From the NCBI GenBank assembly GCA_002104985.1, contig MCGO01000290.1, positions 1-39,052 on the forward strand: a DNA stretch of 39,052 nucleotides, read 5' to 3'. Numbering within the stretch: the first letter of the stretch is position 1; every line of letters starts with the position of its first letter. The stretch is from Rhizoclosmatium globosum. Taxonomy: Eukaryota > Chytridiomycota > Chytridiomycetes > Chytridiales > Chytriomycetaceae. The translations under genes were made by a program, and so were the position numbers. A model generated the notes under the pieces. That model did not search any database, was not told where the DNA came from, and saw nothing but the letters and a program-made list of their open reading frames with translations. This document shows positions 8,846 through 19,416 of this stretch, piece after piece.

Positions 8846-11280
8846 TTATTCTAACTTCAAAGCATTGTCCATTTCCTGATGCAGACTCACTGTATTTCCA
8901 CTCAGTTCCAACTGGCTCATCAGTGGATCCAAGATATCTCCGTCATCCCCCTCTTTAGCCGAAAGCATGACTTCTTCTCCTGAATCTGACCCAATACGGC
9001 TTTCACTTGTCTTCACAAACAACAGTGTGTTCTCGGGCTTTTCTCTACTCTTTCCCTCTACCTCTCCCACCATTCCACTTTCTTCAATTTCATCAACATC
9101 TTCACCTCCATCTTCATCATCATCATCAAATGGATCAAGGTACTCATCAACACCCCCACTTTCCTCAAAGCATACACCAACCCTCTCAAATTCCACTGTC
9201 CCCAACTCCGCGATTTCCCGCAAAACACGGTCCCACACAACACACCAACCCTGTTCATCACACTCCCACGGCCGTCGCACAACCTGCATAAACTCCACCG
9301 TCTTTCGAACGCCGTCATAATTGTCAACAAAGTATCGCACTGCAAGGTCCGATAAGGATTCATACTGATACGCAAAGTGGAAGAGGAAGCGGGTCACGTT
9401 TGTACATGAGATTTGAGACGATATGAGCGACAGCGTGAGTGTGGATAGGTCTAGGATTTGGTACTTGTCAGCACAAATATGCAGGCTTCCTAGTTCCTCC
9501 AGTGTGGCTTTTGGGTCAAGTTCTTCAAGGTACTGCAAGGGTTTTAACATTATAGATTGCTTGTTTGTGGAACAACATACCAGGTAATTCAGCATCCCCT
9601 GAAAAGTCTTGTGTGGAAAATCTGTGACGAGTACAACAGTTGGGGCATTGGACGACACAAATCCTTCCGCCCATGCGCCTGAAAACATGGCTTGGAAGAA
9701 TTCCGAGAGTGACGCGAGAATGCATTTTTGGCCGTATATGATTTTCCCTTCAACGTGGAAGTGGACGTCTGATACGGATGGAGTGAATAAAAGTGTTCGG
9801 AACGCCATTGATCGCTTTGGTGTGAGAGAGGGAACGGGGGGTATTGTCGAATGGGATGGGGTGCTGCGAGATGTGGAGGGTTCGGATGATGATGTTGAAG
9901 CAGTTCTAGAGAGTTGAGCGGTGTTGGACGTTGGAGGTAGAATTGGTGATGCTTCGCTTATCAAGGGAGAAGGCTCATTCGCCGTCAAAGTCCGTGAGTT
10001 ACATGTTTGCAGTCTACGGAGAATTGCCAGGAAACGTTTACTGCTCAGACAACGAGCTTCCTTTGTGATTTTCCTGTTTACACAATCTGAAATCAGGTCC
10101 TTGAAATCTCCCGAGGTATAAATAGCTTGAAAGCATTTACATGCGACAAACACAAGTATTTCCTGAACAACATCGCTAGTGCTACCCAATGTTCGAAGCA
10201 AATCAATAACGGTATGATATGATATAGATGCGTAAAAGAAGCGAGAAATGAATCTGCGTAGCTCGTGCTGTCCAAACTTTTCACACAAGGCGATAAGTTG
10301 TCCAAAAGCAACAGCATCGACAGGTTCTCTCGACTCCAACAAAGGAAGTCGTCCAGAATAAACAAAACTGAGAAAAGAATGAGCGACCTCATAACGGACG
10401 CCCTTGATTTCCTCGCATCCTCGTTTATCAGACTTGTTTTTGACAACACTGCTATTCCCTGTTGTAGCAGGCACCCAAGCTGGCATCTTTGCCTTCAAGA
10501 AACACTTTTGCACGTGAATTAACTTTGGATCGGATGTACCATCAGGTACACTGAATACAAAGTCTGATAGCAACGAGTTATCAAAGAGGGACAACATGGC
10601 TGGATCATATGATGCAGCTGGAAACAAGGATACAACGTCTCAACATTCACTGGCTGCATATGATTAAGTGCCAATGGATTCATCAAAACAGGACCATCTT
10701 TACTCAATCGCCGTTGTTGAGCAGGTGCAGTCACCGGAGACGCCAATGTCCCCGATGCCATCGTTGGTGACAACTCAATTTCATCAAACCGAATCTGTAC
10801 AATCAAGGTATCGTTTGTCAGTTCGAGAAGCGGGGCAGCAACATCGAGGGTAAAGTACCACCACCCAGCCCCGTCTTCCATGTCCGACCAATGCCGTTCA
10901 GACGAATACGAAACATGGAGAGATTGCGGCGATTGCTCGGTTAGGGTTACGTCAAAGTGCAGCTTCTTTTGCTGGAACGAGAGCGTAAACTTATTAGGCA
11001 GTGTGGCTTAATGACTTACAGCGACCCAGGCGAGGAACTCAGACTCGCTTTCTCGGGCGTCCTTTGCGTACACATGCACGTAGACATCGATTCGGGAGGC
11101 TGAGGATGTGGCGTAGTGGCCCTTTGGATACACGTTGATCCCCCACTTTCGGCCACAGACCAAGAACGGGGATGCTCCATATGATACAATTGGATCTGTG
11201 GATCTGCTGCTGGCTAGACTCGAAAACTGGGGTATGGCAAGTGTCACACTGCGTTCCCGTTCTTCCAGTTTGATTCTCAT
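8846..11280 (-). CDS. MATH domain plus two BTB/POZ domains
   Basis: Exons 11280-11020, 10971-10704, 10617-9581 and 9532-8846 give 750 aa; introns are 48, 86 and 48 nt. The N-terminus is a MATH-like fold (LAIPQFSSL, FLVCGRKWGINVYPKGHY, then VQIRFDEIEL). The first BTB domain begins at SLFDNSLLSDFVFSV with a BACK-like helical region after it. A Ser/Thr/Pro linker follows. The second BTB domain begins at LLFTPSVSDVHFHVEGK; its LNYLYLEEL core appears only after removing the 48-nt intron. The C-terminus is acidic (DPFDDDDEDGGEDVDE). MATH-BTB proteins typically bind substrates through MATH and Cullin-3 through BTB, so a ubiquitin-ligase adaptor is the likely role. Two BTB domains in one chain is less usual. 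Confidence 0.85.
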
Positions 11281-11366
11281 AATTCTTCTGATACTTTTTC
11301 CACAAGTCAAACTGTCACTACACTTATCTATTTCAGCTTTTGAACAATATCTTCCTTCTTATCACT

Positions 11367-13566
11367 TCACTTCCACTGCAAATAACCTCCATCACCAACC
11401 TTACACTTCTCAGCAACCAAGAAATCAATCCGCTGTCTCAACCCCCACTTCTCCTTCCTCTTGGTACTGTACCTCTCCTCCCCATCCACACCACTCACAT
11501 TCGGATCAAAATCCATCGCCAAGTCATAATACTTGCTCGGAAAGAACTTGACAGTCCGTTCATCCTCCCTCTTCAACTCTCCAGCTCCAGAATCCTCAAG
11601 CCGCCAGTTCTCAACAGGTGATGCGGAGATGGACGATAAATCGCGTTCTTCATCAAGGAACGTGTTCCAGTTGTTTGCGAAATAGGTGAGGACTTCGTCT
11701 TGGGTTAAAGCCATGTCTCCAGAGTTTTTGGCTTCCCCTTTCACAACTTTGGCGAGGTCTTCGACGTGTGGGAGGGAGGTTGCTGTGCGGTGCGGGTATG
11801 ATGTGAGGGTCCGGTTGATCCAGATGGATGTGGCGCCGTCAATGGATTGCTTTGTTGCGTCGATTTCTTCGGATTTGTTTTGGAGGTATTGGCCTGTTTT
11901 TAGCCAGCTTTTGCGTTTTGAGGCGGAGGAGGTCTTGGTAATGTGGGTTTCGAGTGTTTCGGACCAAGTTGGGGTGGGGGTTTCAGTAGAGGGGGCAGTG
12001 GAAGGTGTTGTGGCGCCTTCGAGTTCAGAAGCGAGCCATGTATCGCGGTTGAGGAGTTTGGGGTCAAGGACGACTTCAGGGCGAAGGGCGTCGACAGGCT
12101 TCTCGTTTTCTCTCAGACTAGATTCGAGGGCAAGTGCGGACTGGAAGTCCTTGCTGTCTTCCACTCCTCGCAACATGCTCAAATCATTCTTGAAGCTTGA
12201 AAGGAGGTCTTGGGGCTCCAAAGCCAAATTAACTGCTTCAATATTGAGTTCCATTACTGTTGGGCAGTTGCGGCTCATTTGAGACAGAATCTTGTTTGAC
12301 CATGGTGTATTCTTGGTGTCATTTTTTCTTTAGTCGTTTAAGTTTTCACAGAATATTACAAACCTCTTTCTTCAATGCAGCTACTATTTCGGCCAAAGAG
12401 TTGTGTCGGAAGCATCGGTAAACAACTTCCATAGGCTCTTCACCCACACTCCAGTTGGCCCAATCATCCACTGAGGGAGACGAAGCGGCAAACTCTTCGA
12501 TAACCATATCAAGGACACGCAAATCGCTACTCTTTGTTTCACACAACTTTGTGACCAAAGGTGAGATTCTTTCCATTGGAACATGATGTGTGGCCACTCC
12601 AGTGAGCCTAGAGATTGGTAAATGAGAAATTGTATGACTTTCGGAGGATATAACGGCATCAGGTCAGATCGCTTCGCTTATTGGATTTGATCCATCACAG
12701 TGTAATAGCACACCAGAGCCTGATCCATTCAATAAAAGTAGATACTAACACATTCTCCAAGCCTTTCAAAGGGTCTCCAACAACTGCAAGCCACTTTGCC
12801 AATGGAGAACCAGGGAGTTGGGAGTCATCCAACAAGAGATGTCTGAGTGCAAAAGCTGTTCCAGGGAGAAGAAGGCCGATCCCTCCCGGACCTTCTTTGA
12901 ATGATGAAATAGTATTTTGAGTTGAGATGCGGAAAGGGGTGTGGAGGGAGAGAGAGGCTCCCAGACCGTCTGTTGGTTGAGTGAAGGAGTGTGAGTGAAA
13001 CAGAGTGGCTATGATCGTAAAGACGAAAGGCATACGGGTTGGGCCGTCCATGATTGATACAACTGGAGTATTCAGAGTTGCAATTTGGTGAGAGAGAAGG
13101 GAGGCGTGTTCAAGAGCATCACTCCACTGAGCATCGAACTGGACTGTTATTCATAGAAAGAGAAGGTATTAGGGCACTGCATAGGTACTTAGATACACTG
13201 ACACACACCTTGCAGGCCCCCGCAGAAGACCGGCACCGACGCCCTCTTCACCAGGGCAATAACCTTAACATCCGCATCGCCGTCCCACTCCTACCACGCA
13301 CCCAACCAACAACCTTATTAGTACACACACGCACCAACTACGAACCCTACTTCCAAATGCGTTCGAATCGCAGCAATCGAATCAACGTCCAATCGCGGCG
13401 AATTGAGCACGAGAACCCGACCAAATCCGTGGCGAATCGGCGTCACTGAAGAAAAGTGCGTGGACACATCGACAAACGGAAGCAGCGAAGCGTCCACGGA
13501 CTTGGACTTGGACGCTGCTCCGACGTTGCCGATGTTCGAGGCGGCCGAGGAGAACCGCCGCATCAT
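11367..13566 (-). CDS. enoyl-CoA hydratase-fold protein (HIBCH-like or mitoribosomal mS47) with long C-terminal extension
   Basis: Six exons (13566-13351, 13290-13209, 13143-13036, 12969-12750, 12607-12364, 12311-11367) give 604 aa. The N-terminus (MMRRFSSAASNIGNVGAASK) looks like a mitochondrial targeting peptide. The core follows the 3-hydroxyisobutyryl-CoA hydrolase pattern: GRVLVLNSPRLD, VKVIALVKRASVPVFCGG, PVVSIMDGPTHGLGASLSLH, FRISTQNTISSFKEGPGGIG, LTGVATHHVPMERI and a TPW-containing C-terminal helix set. About 220 residues beyond the usual end have no family match that I recognise. HIBCH acts in valine breakdown. In fungi a homologue (Ehd3) is the mitochondrial small-subunit protein mS47. 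The non-canonical Gly loop and the long extension make the ribosomal role possible, but this is inference. Intron 4 is long (142 nt), and its donor is the least certain. Confidence 0.8.
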
Positions 13567-13946
13567 CTTTCAAGGGAAATTAATTGTCTCGTTTTTGGGA
13601 AATGTTATCACTATATTACTATTAATGAATTCAATTATGCTATTGATTTACCCTCCTTCGATTAGCTCTTCGTTTTCCTCTCCAATAACAACTTGTTAAC
13701 GCCTAAGCCCGATAATAATGGCCGTGCTTATCAATACAATTTCCCGCATCTTTTTTCCCCCCTTATATGAACATATATATAGTGGATGACGAACAGCTGA
13801 TATTAGTGGAAGTCAAACACACCACTTCCCATAAGGAGTTACAAGCTACTGTAAATAAATGAATTACTGTACTTCAGCTGGACGTCGTCATTTCCTCCTC
13901 CTCTTTTCGGCTATTTTTAACGAAAACCGGCTTAAACGTTTGGCTG
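13567..13946. other. divergent intergenic region
   Basis: This is the shared upstream region of the HIBCH-like gene (minus) and the zinc-cluster regulator (plus). It is AT-rich. A TATA-like run (CATATATATAG) sits at 13772-13782, about 165 nt before the regulator's ATG. No gene is visible. Confidence 0.45.
13772..13782 (+). promoter_or_regulatory. TATA-like element
   Basis: CATATATATAG lies upstream of the zinc-cluster gene and just after a pyrimidine-rich run (TTTTTTCCCCCC). Its position fits a core promoter, but AT-rich spacers can produce such runs by chance. Confidence 0.3.
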
Positions 13947-15826
13947 ATGCCGGCCCACCCAACATCGTGCGACAACTGCCGACGAAGTAAAAAGAAATGC
14001 ACATCAAACATTGCCCCGGATATGTCATACATTGTCTGCGAACGCTGTGTTAGACTCGAAATCCCTGTACCTACGACATCAAGACACATCTACTCCATAT
14101 TGCTGCCCATGCCAACAAGCAAAGCGGCAGTAGTCCTGCCTTGATGGAAGATGGGCTCTTTAGTTCTTGCATTGCACCTCTTGGCCAGGAACATATTCCG
14201 CTGTCACAGCCACTGGAGCACTACCTTCAGGCTTTAAGCACCCCTTTTGTTGATTACGACTACGAAAATGGACAGCTGGAAGACCCAGACCTGATCCCGA
14301 CTGCTGCTGACTTTCAAGTTGTTCACACCGATCTCTCAAAGCGACCCTGTGCGCTTTCGTACGATGCAGATAAACTCTTGCACAAGTTCTTTTCGCTGCC
14401 GCCTGTGTTGAGGTATTGTGTCTTTCATCTATTTTCGTTCTGCATAATCACTAAAGTTCATTTCAGGCTTACGTTATGCGTTGTTTCTGCTATACTCTCT
14501 GGATTACAGGACTTATCAGTGTCGTATTATCTTCGGGCGAGGAAAGCTCTGATTCGAGCGGCAGAGCAAGGTCCCACATTTGAACTCGCTCAATCATACT
14601 ATTTTCTCAGCTTATTTGCAAACATGAAAGGAGAAACAATTGTTAGCCGGAAATTTCTAACTGGTTGCCTGGACTTGATTGTCGAACTCAAATTGGATGT
14701 GGATCCTGACGACTCACCTCTCAATTTGACTCCACGTGAAAAGGAGGAAAGGCGGCGATTATTTTGGGCAAATTATTGGAGCTTAGTTCGAGCTCAAGCT
14801 TGCTCGCCGGATCCAATCACGATCGAGCTCAGCTGTCATCGAATGAAGCAACCATCCAATATCAATGATCCATACCCAATATTTGCGTCAGCTGGAGCAC
14901 GTCAATGGGATTGTCAAGTGTATGCACTCATTGGACAAATCAAACGGTATTATTCCGCACCTCCTGCGTCCGTCCAAGATCTCTTTTCATCAAAGCACGT
15001 AATCGCATTGCAAGAAACCTTGATCAACCTCCAATCCCGTATTCCCGTCGAATTCCTCCTCCTCTCAGCATCTTCCCAAACTGCAACACGCGACGAAGAA
15101 GACCGATTCATCAACCAGATCATAACCTCCCAAGGAAGCCTCTTTGTCCTAACTATGGGCTTCTTCTCCGCCATATCCATCCTCCACCGACCCCTCCTCT
15201 TCCTCACCCACTTACCATCGCATCAACCACAATACCTCAGCACAACACACCACGCCCTCATCGTCAACGCAATCCACCAAACCATCGAAGCAGCCCACAG
15301 AATCACGGGCATCGCCTTCTTCCTCGCATCCATCGAAGAAACACTCAACAACGGCGTCTGGGACACCCGACTCCCCAAAGAACATTACGGCTTATTTTTC
15401 CACCAAGAGTTCTTCTCGATCTTCGAAGCCGCGGTTGTATACTGGTTCGCGACGTGTCGAATGGCGCCTGTGTGGCGCGTGTTTGTCGATTTGGAGCGGG
15501 GTGTGGCTGTGGAACGCGTGAGGAGGGTTATGATGACGTTGCGGTTTATGGCGGATGTGGTTGGGTTGACGAATTTGGAGCCGCTTGCTGTTTGTGTTGA
15601 GGCGATGGTGGAGGAGATGGAGGGGAGGGGTGTGGGGGAGGAAGGGGAGAGGGAGGTTGGGTTTCAGCCAAAGATTATTGGGGATGTGGGTGGGGAGGAT
15701 GGAGTGGGGGCTGTTTATGATCCGTGGGGATTTATGGGGTTGCTTGGGATGCAAGTTGGGGGTGGGTTGCGATGGAGGGGAAGGAGTGAGGATTCTTGGA
15801 GGTTGTTTTGGAAGTTGAATGCGTAG
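13947..15826 (+). CDS. Zn2Cys6 transcription factor with fungal-specific regulatory domain
   Basis: The zinc cluster lies near residues 8-45 (CDNCRRSKKKC, then CERCVRLEIP). In the given frame the sixth cysteine is missing and the frame soon stops. One extra C in the CCC at 14063-14065 gives IPCTYD, restoring the cysteine and joining straight into the long downstream frame. This is almost certainly a base-calling error. The frame then reads through a 54-nt in-frame intron at 14413-14466 (GTATTG..TTTCAG), whose removal gives PPVLRLTLCVV. The middle region (ARKALIRAAEQ.. to ..EKEERRRLFWANYW) resembles the fungal-specific transcription factor domain. The C-terminus (GFMGLLGMQVGGGLRWRGRS) is shared with the paralogue at 31167. 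It is probably a nuclear DNA-binding regulator of unknown targets. Confidence 0.8.
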
Positions 15827-16052
15827 ATGTTGTACTTTAGAATTTTAGTAATAATACCGCCTTTTTGTAGTTCTTGAGATATATCGCCAAAACCAACAAA
15901 CCAAACGAAACGCTGGGATGCCAGAATACGCAAACTGAATTTTGTGGATAAAGTGTACAAGATTATATGTTGGAGAATTCAAGGAAATGAAGGGACATGA
16001 AATTTCAGATATATTTCTGACCACTGTCCAATTGGAATAATTTAGAATCCGT

Positions 16053-16696
16053 TTACAACTTGTTGAAGGAGGCAACATCCACAGACTGGACGTAGTCTTC
16101 GAAGCTTTCGATCTGCTCAGAAAGGTCATCCACTCCAACCTTGTCATCCTCAACAACAGCAGTAATCTGAAGCTTCTTGATTCCGAATCCAATAGCAACG
16201 AGCTTGGAAGTACCCCAAACGAGACCCTCCATAGAAATGGCACGCACGTTCTCCTCCATGGCCTTCATGTCAGTCTCATCATCCCATGGCTTGACATCGA
16301 GAATAACCATGGATTTAGCGACTGGCTTTGGCTTTGCAGCTTTCTTTGCGTTGTATTCAGCGAGTCTTTGGGCGACGAGGGCAGCTTTCCTGGATCAAAA
16401 TGCTGTCAAATGAGGCGCTTTGCAACGGGAAAGAACCAGGGACTTACTCGGCGTCCTCCTCCTCGTCATCAGAGGCAAAGAGATCAAAGTCTTCCTCGGC
16501 GGCAGCTGGAGCTGTTTGTGAGGAAGGGGTTAGCATGGATCGATGGATCTTGTAAAGTTGATGAAGGAGGATGTCAAGCAGCTGGATTCAAGGAACGAAA
16601 CCGGCGGGAGTACTCACCAGCCTTGGTCTGAGCCTCGATTGCGCCGCTCTTTTGCCATCCCCATCCAACCCAAACGTATTGCTCAATCACGGTCAT
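16053..16696 (-). CDS. EFB1: translation elongation factor eEF1B-alpha, short form
   Basis: Exons 16696-16618, 16511-16448 and 16389-16053 (introns of 106 and 58 nt) give 159 aa. The acidic segment ([15 protein letters not shown]), the Lys-rich hinge and the C-terminal nucleotide-exchange domain are typical: [20 protein letters not shown], then [18 protein letters not shown], ending VDVASFNKL. The protein reloads eEF1A with GTP during elongation. Usual length is about 205-225 aa. Here the N-terminal GST-C-like domain, which contacts eEF1B-gamma, is replaced by a 26-residue first exon ([14 protein letters not shown]). Sequence upstream of the ATG is AT-rich with a purine-rich leader and offers no obvious extra exon, but one further away cannot be excluded. 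Confidence 0.85.
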
Positions 16697-16990
16697 CTTT
16701 CTTGCTTTTTGCTGCTTTTTGGTTTGCTCTTTTTCGCTGGAACAAGAGAAGCCTCGCGAAATTAATTACTCTTCATTATTCTTCTTTCGAATTGCGGGAA
16801 AAGCGCGATATTAAGTGCTATTCCCGTTGAATTTGCGTTGAATTAGTTCTTGTGATTCCCACTTTTTGGGTTAACCCTTAAGTTTGGACTCTTGCTGATG
16901 GTGGAAGGCATGAGGAACGGAAAGTCAATCATAACTCGACTTGTGACAGCGACCACCATAGGTTGATTTGCGCCAAGAATTGACTGAAAA

Positions 16991-17782
16991 ATGCTTGTGG
17001 TTGAGAATGTATCAATTGGCGAGTCCCGCCTACGAAGTGCCAGCTTCCATGTGCCAATCGACCCACTGAATCCACAGATCACGACAGTTCATGGACCATC
17101 AGGGTAAACAATGCGTAGAGAAACACTGCACGGCTAACTGTCAACACTTTGGCAAAACAGGTGCGGCAAGACCACCCTCCTCAAAGCCATCGCGCACCTC
17201 CAGCCAACCAGTCCCAACTCTCGAATCACTCTCAACGGCCAAACAGCACCGCAAACCGGGATTCCGCAGTTCCGGTCCAAGGTGCTCTATGTCCCACAGC
17301 GACCGGCGCTTCTCGAAGGAACTCCGCAGTCGTTTGTGCAAACTGTGCGCCAGTTCAAGGCCCAGGCTTCAACGCCAAATCGTGGTGGTCAGGCTGGGCC
17401 GGATCCAGTTGCGATTGGGCGGAAGTGGGGCCTTGATGACGGTGTTTGGACTCGGGAGTGGCATCAGTTGAGTGGCGGTGAGGGCCAGCGGGTTTCACTT
17501 GCGATTGCTGTTTCGTTGGAGCCGATGCTGCTTTTGTTGGATGGTGCGTACTGTGTTTGACAGGGTGTGAGTGTCGCTTACCAACTCCTTATCTTATTAG
17601 AACCAACGAGTGCTTTGGATCCACAAACAACTCTATTGGTTGAAGACACTCTCAGGCATTTGAACTGCATTTGGATCACTCATTCGCCGGAACAGGAGGA
17701 ACGTATTCGAACTCGAGAATCATTAGTATTCGAAGAAACCAATGATGGAGGCTTTAGAGTTGTAGTAAAGCAAATGAAGTAA
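16991..17782 (+). CDS. ABC-type ATPase, FetA/STAR1-like, no membrane domain
   Basis: Exons 16991-17103, 17161-17543 and 17601-17782, with two 57-nt introns, give 225 aa. All nucleotide-binding motifs are present: Walker A GPSGCGKTT (residues 35-43), Q-loop VLYVPQRPALL, signature HQLSGGEGQR, Walker B MLLLLDEPTSALDP, and H-loop CIWITHS. The second intron splits the Walker B motif exactly between D and E. There is no transmembrane segment. The short length and the VTH/ITH-type ending resemble bacterial FetA (YbbL) and plant STAR1, which pair with a separate membrane protein (FetB/ALS3 type) for metal or sugar-nucleotide export. No such partner is in this window, so the substrate is unknown. An AATAAA-like signal follows the stop. 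Confidence 0.88.
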
Positions 17783-17828
17783 TAATAAATGTATTCACAC
17801 GTCTTGTTTACTATGTCTGTATTCCTCT

Positions 17829-18909
17829 TCAACAAAGTCCTTGACAAACTGCTGTGACAACTCCAGGATCATCCACCGCAAGCTGAAACTGCTGCACAGT
17901 CTTTCCAGTTGACGTCACTTCACTCTTCCCCATCAACGCTGCCCATGCGGCCGCACTGACTTCATGGTACCCCAATCCACCCGTCGTTCGCCACGCGTAT
18001 GTGACCGTGACAGTGTTTCCCTTGTACGTAAACGTCGTCGTTTTGCCGCAATCAGCGGGTATGGATTCTCCACCTGCGTAAAAGCCGGTTTGGTATTGGT
18101 CCGGTGTGATTTCTGGGAAGCAATCGGTTGTGGGAAGGAGGAACCAGTGCCACGATACTTGCATTTCTTTGCTATCTCCTTGGGATGTGTCTTGAGCGCT
18201 TGTGGTTGTTGTTATCTGTTGAGTTGGGACTTGAACTTGTTGTTCCACACTTGTGGTGATCACCACAGGTGGAGGGGTTGGTGGTGAGTCTAGAGTTGTT
18301 GTTGTGGTTGTTGTAGTAGTTGTCGTCGATGTAGTTGTGGTGCTAGTTGTAGTTGTGCTTGTGCTTGTGGTAGTTGTTGTTGATGAAGTTGTAGTTGTTG
18401 GAGCATCGCCTATTGAAGTGGAATTTACTGTTGTACTTGACGTTGCAGCTGTAGATAAAAGAATAGAAGTTGTATATACATGTATCGTATCAGTAGAAGT
18501 CGTGATTGGTGTCGTGTCAACGGTAATTGCTGAAGGCGGAGCTGTTACGGCTGCTGCCGCAGACGCAGAAGTGACAAACACAGGAACATCAAGGTTCACA
18601 GCCACTTTTTCTTCAGGTATACAGATAATCTGGCCGTCACTTAACAGACTTGAACAATCAACAAACGAATTCAACTTCTTGAATGAATTGAGTGACTGCA
18701 TTCTGATTAGTTTCTTTCACGTATGTACACTTCAAAGGAAAACTCACAATCGCAACAGTGTCAGCCATTTGTTGGCACGATGGTGTTCCGATGACTTCAA
18801 GTGTATTCTTGCAATCGGCAGCTTGTACGGACATTCCTGGCGAATAGTGTCCTTTTGCCTGACTCATATAGAGGCCGGAAACGGTTGGAATCAAGAGCGC
18901 CAGGAACAT
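17829..18909 (-). CDS. secreted LysM protein with Thr-rich linker and DPBB-like C-terminus
   Basis: Exon 1 (18909-18748) and exon 2 (18695-17829), with a 52-nt intron, give 342 aa. A signal peptide (MFLALLIPTVSG) starts the protein. A LysM domain spans the splice site (CKNTLEVIGTPSCQQMAD, then ISLNSFKKLNSFVDC, SLLSDGQIICIP); LysM binds chitin or other GlcNAc polymers. A Thr/Ser-rich linker of about 120 residues, mostly runs of Thr, probably carries O-glycans. The last ~110 residues (TDCFPEITPDQYQTGFYAGG, then CGKTTTFTYKGNTVTVTYAW, HEVSAAAWAALM) resemble a double-psi beta-barrel of the RlpA/expansin type; this assignment is tentative. It is most likely a cell-wall or secreted surface protein. 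Confidence 0.8.
18294..18400. repeat. low-complexity GTT/GTG tract
   Basis: Plus-strand GTT, GTG and GTA triplets encode the poly-Thr linker of the LysM protein on the minus strand. The tract is prone to slippage, so its length may vary between strains. Confidence 0.75.
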
Positions 18910-19416
18910 TGGATCAAGTGACGGTGTGAATCGTTGAGGCTAGTTTTTGAGTTTGAAAGGAAAAGTTGAAACTGGGGAAGGGGTAAGACACACTGAAACG
19001 AGAAATGAGAAATGGTAAAATGAAAGACATTCTGAGGAAATAATACTCTATAGCTGTGAATATTTACAGGTTTCCGTTTCCTCGATTTTCCATACTTTCA
19101 AGATCGACATGCTTTTATGTAGAATCCAAAACTTGTAACATCGCCACAAGTTCGGTCTAATTACAATTGTCACGATAATGCACGCTTGTAGCTAATTTCG
19201 TCGATTGCATATACTCGCAAACTTAAACAGAACCCTTCATTGAATCTGCGTGACGTAGTATATATAAATCGGCACGCTCTTTTATTGAAAGCCGATTCAA
19301 GCAAACCGATTATATAACCGCTGTTCATTAGCACCCACGTTTTTCTTCTTTTCATACGTTTTCTTGGCAGCCAAGCTCAAAAGAGAAAGTGATCGAAAAC
19401 TCCAAAAAAAAAAAAA
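18910..19416. other. divergent intergenic region
   Basis: About 500 nt lie between the LysM gene (minus) and the Asp-rich membrane protein gene (plus). I see no coding or RNA feature. A TATA-like run lies at 19259-19268, and a run of 13 A residues directly precedes the plus-strand ATG. Confidence 0.45.
19259..19268 (+). promoter_or_regulatory. TATA-like element
   Basis: TATATATAAA lies about 150 nt before the ATG at 19417, a plausible core-promoter position. It is weak evidence by itself. Confidence 0.35.

Noticed and set aside
14905..15600. 231-codon plus-strand frame
   Set aside because: It is a shadow frame within the zinc-cluster gene, rich in Arg, Pro and His as expected for an off-frame reading.
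18253..18921. 222-codon plus-strand frame rich in Val
   Set aside because: It is the antisense of the poly-Thr LysM protein; the Val runs come from the GTT/GTG tract.
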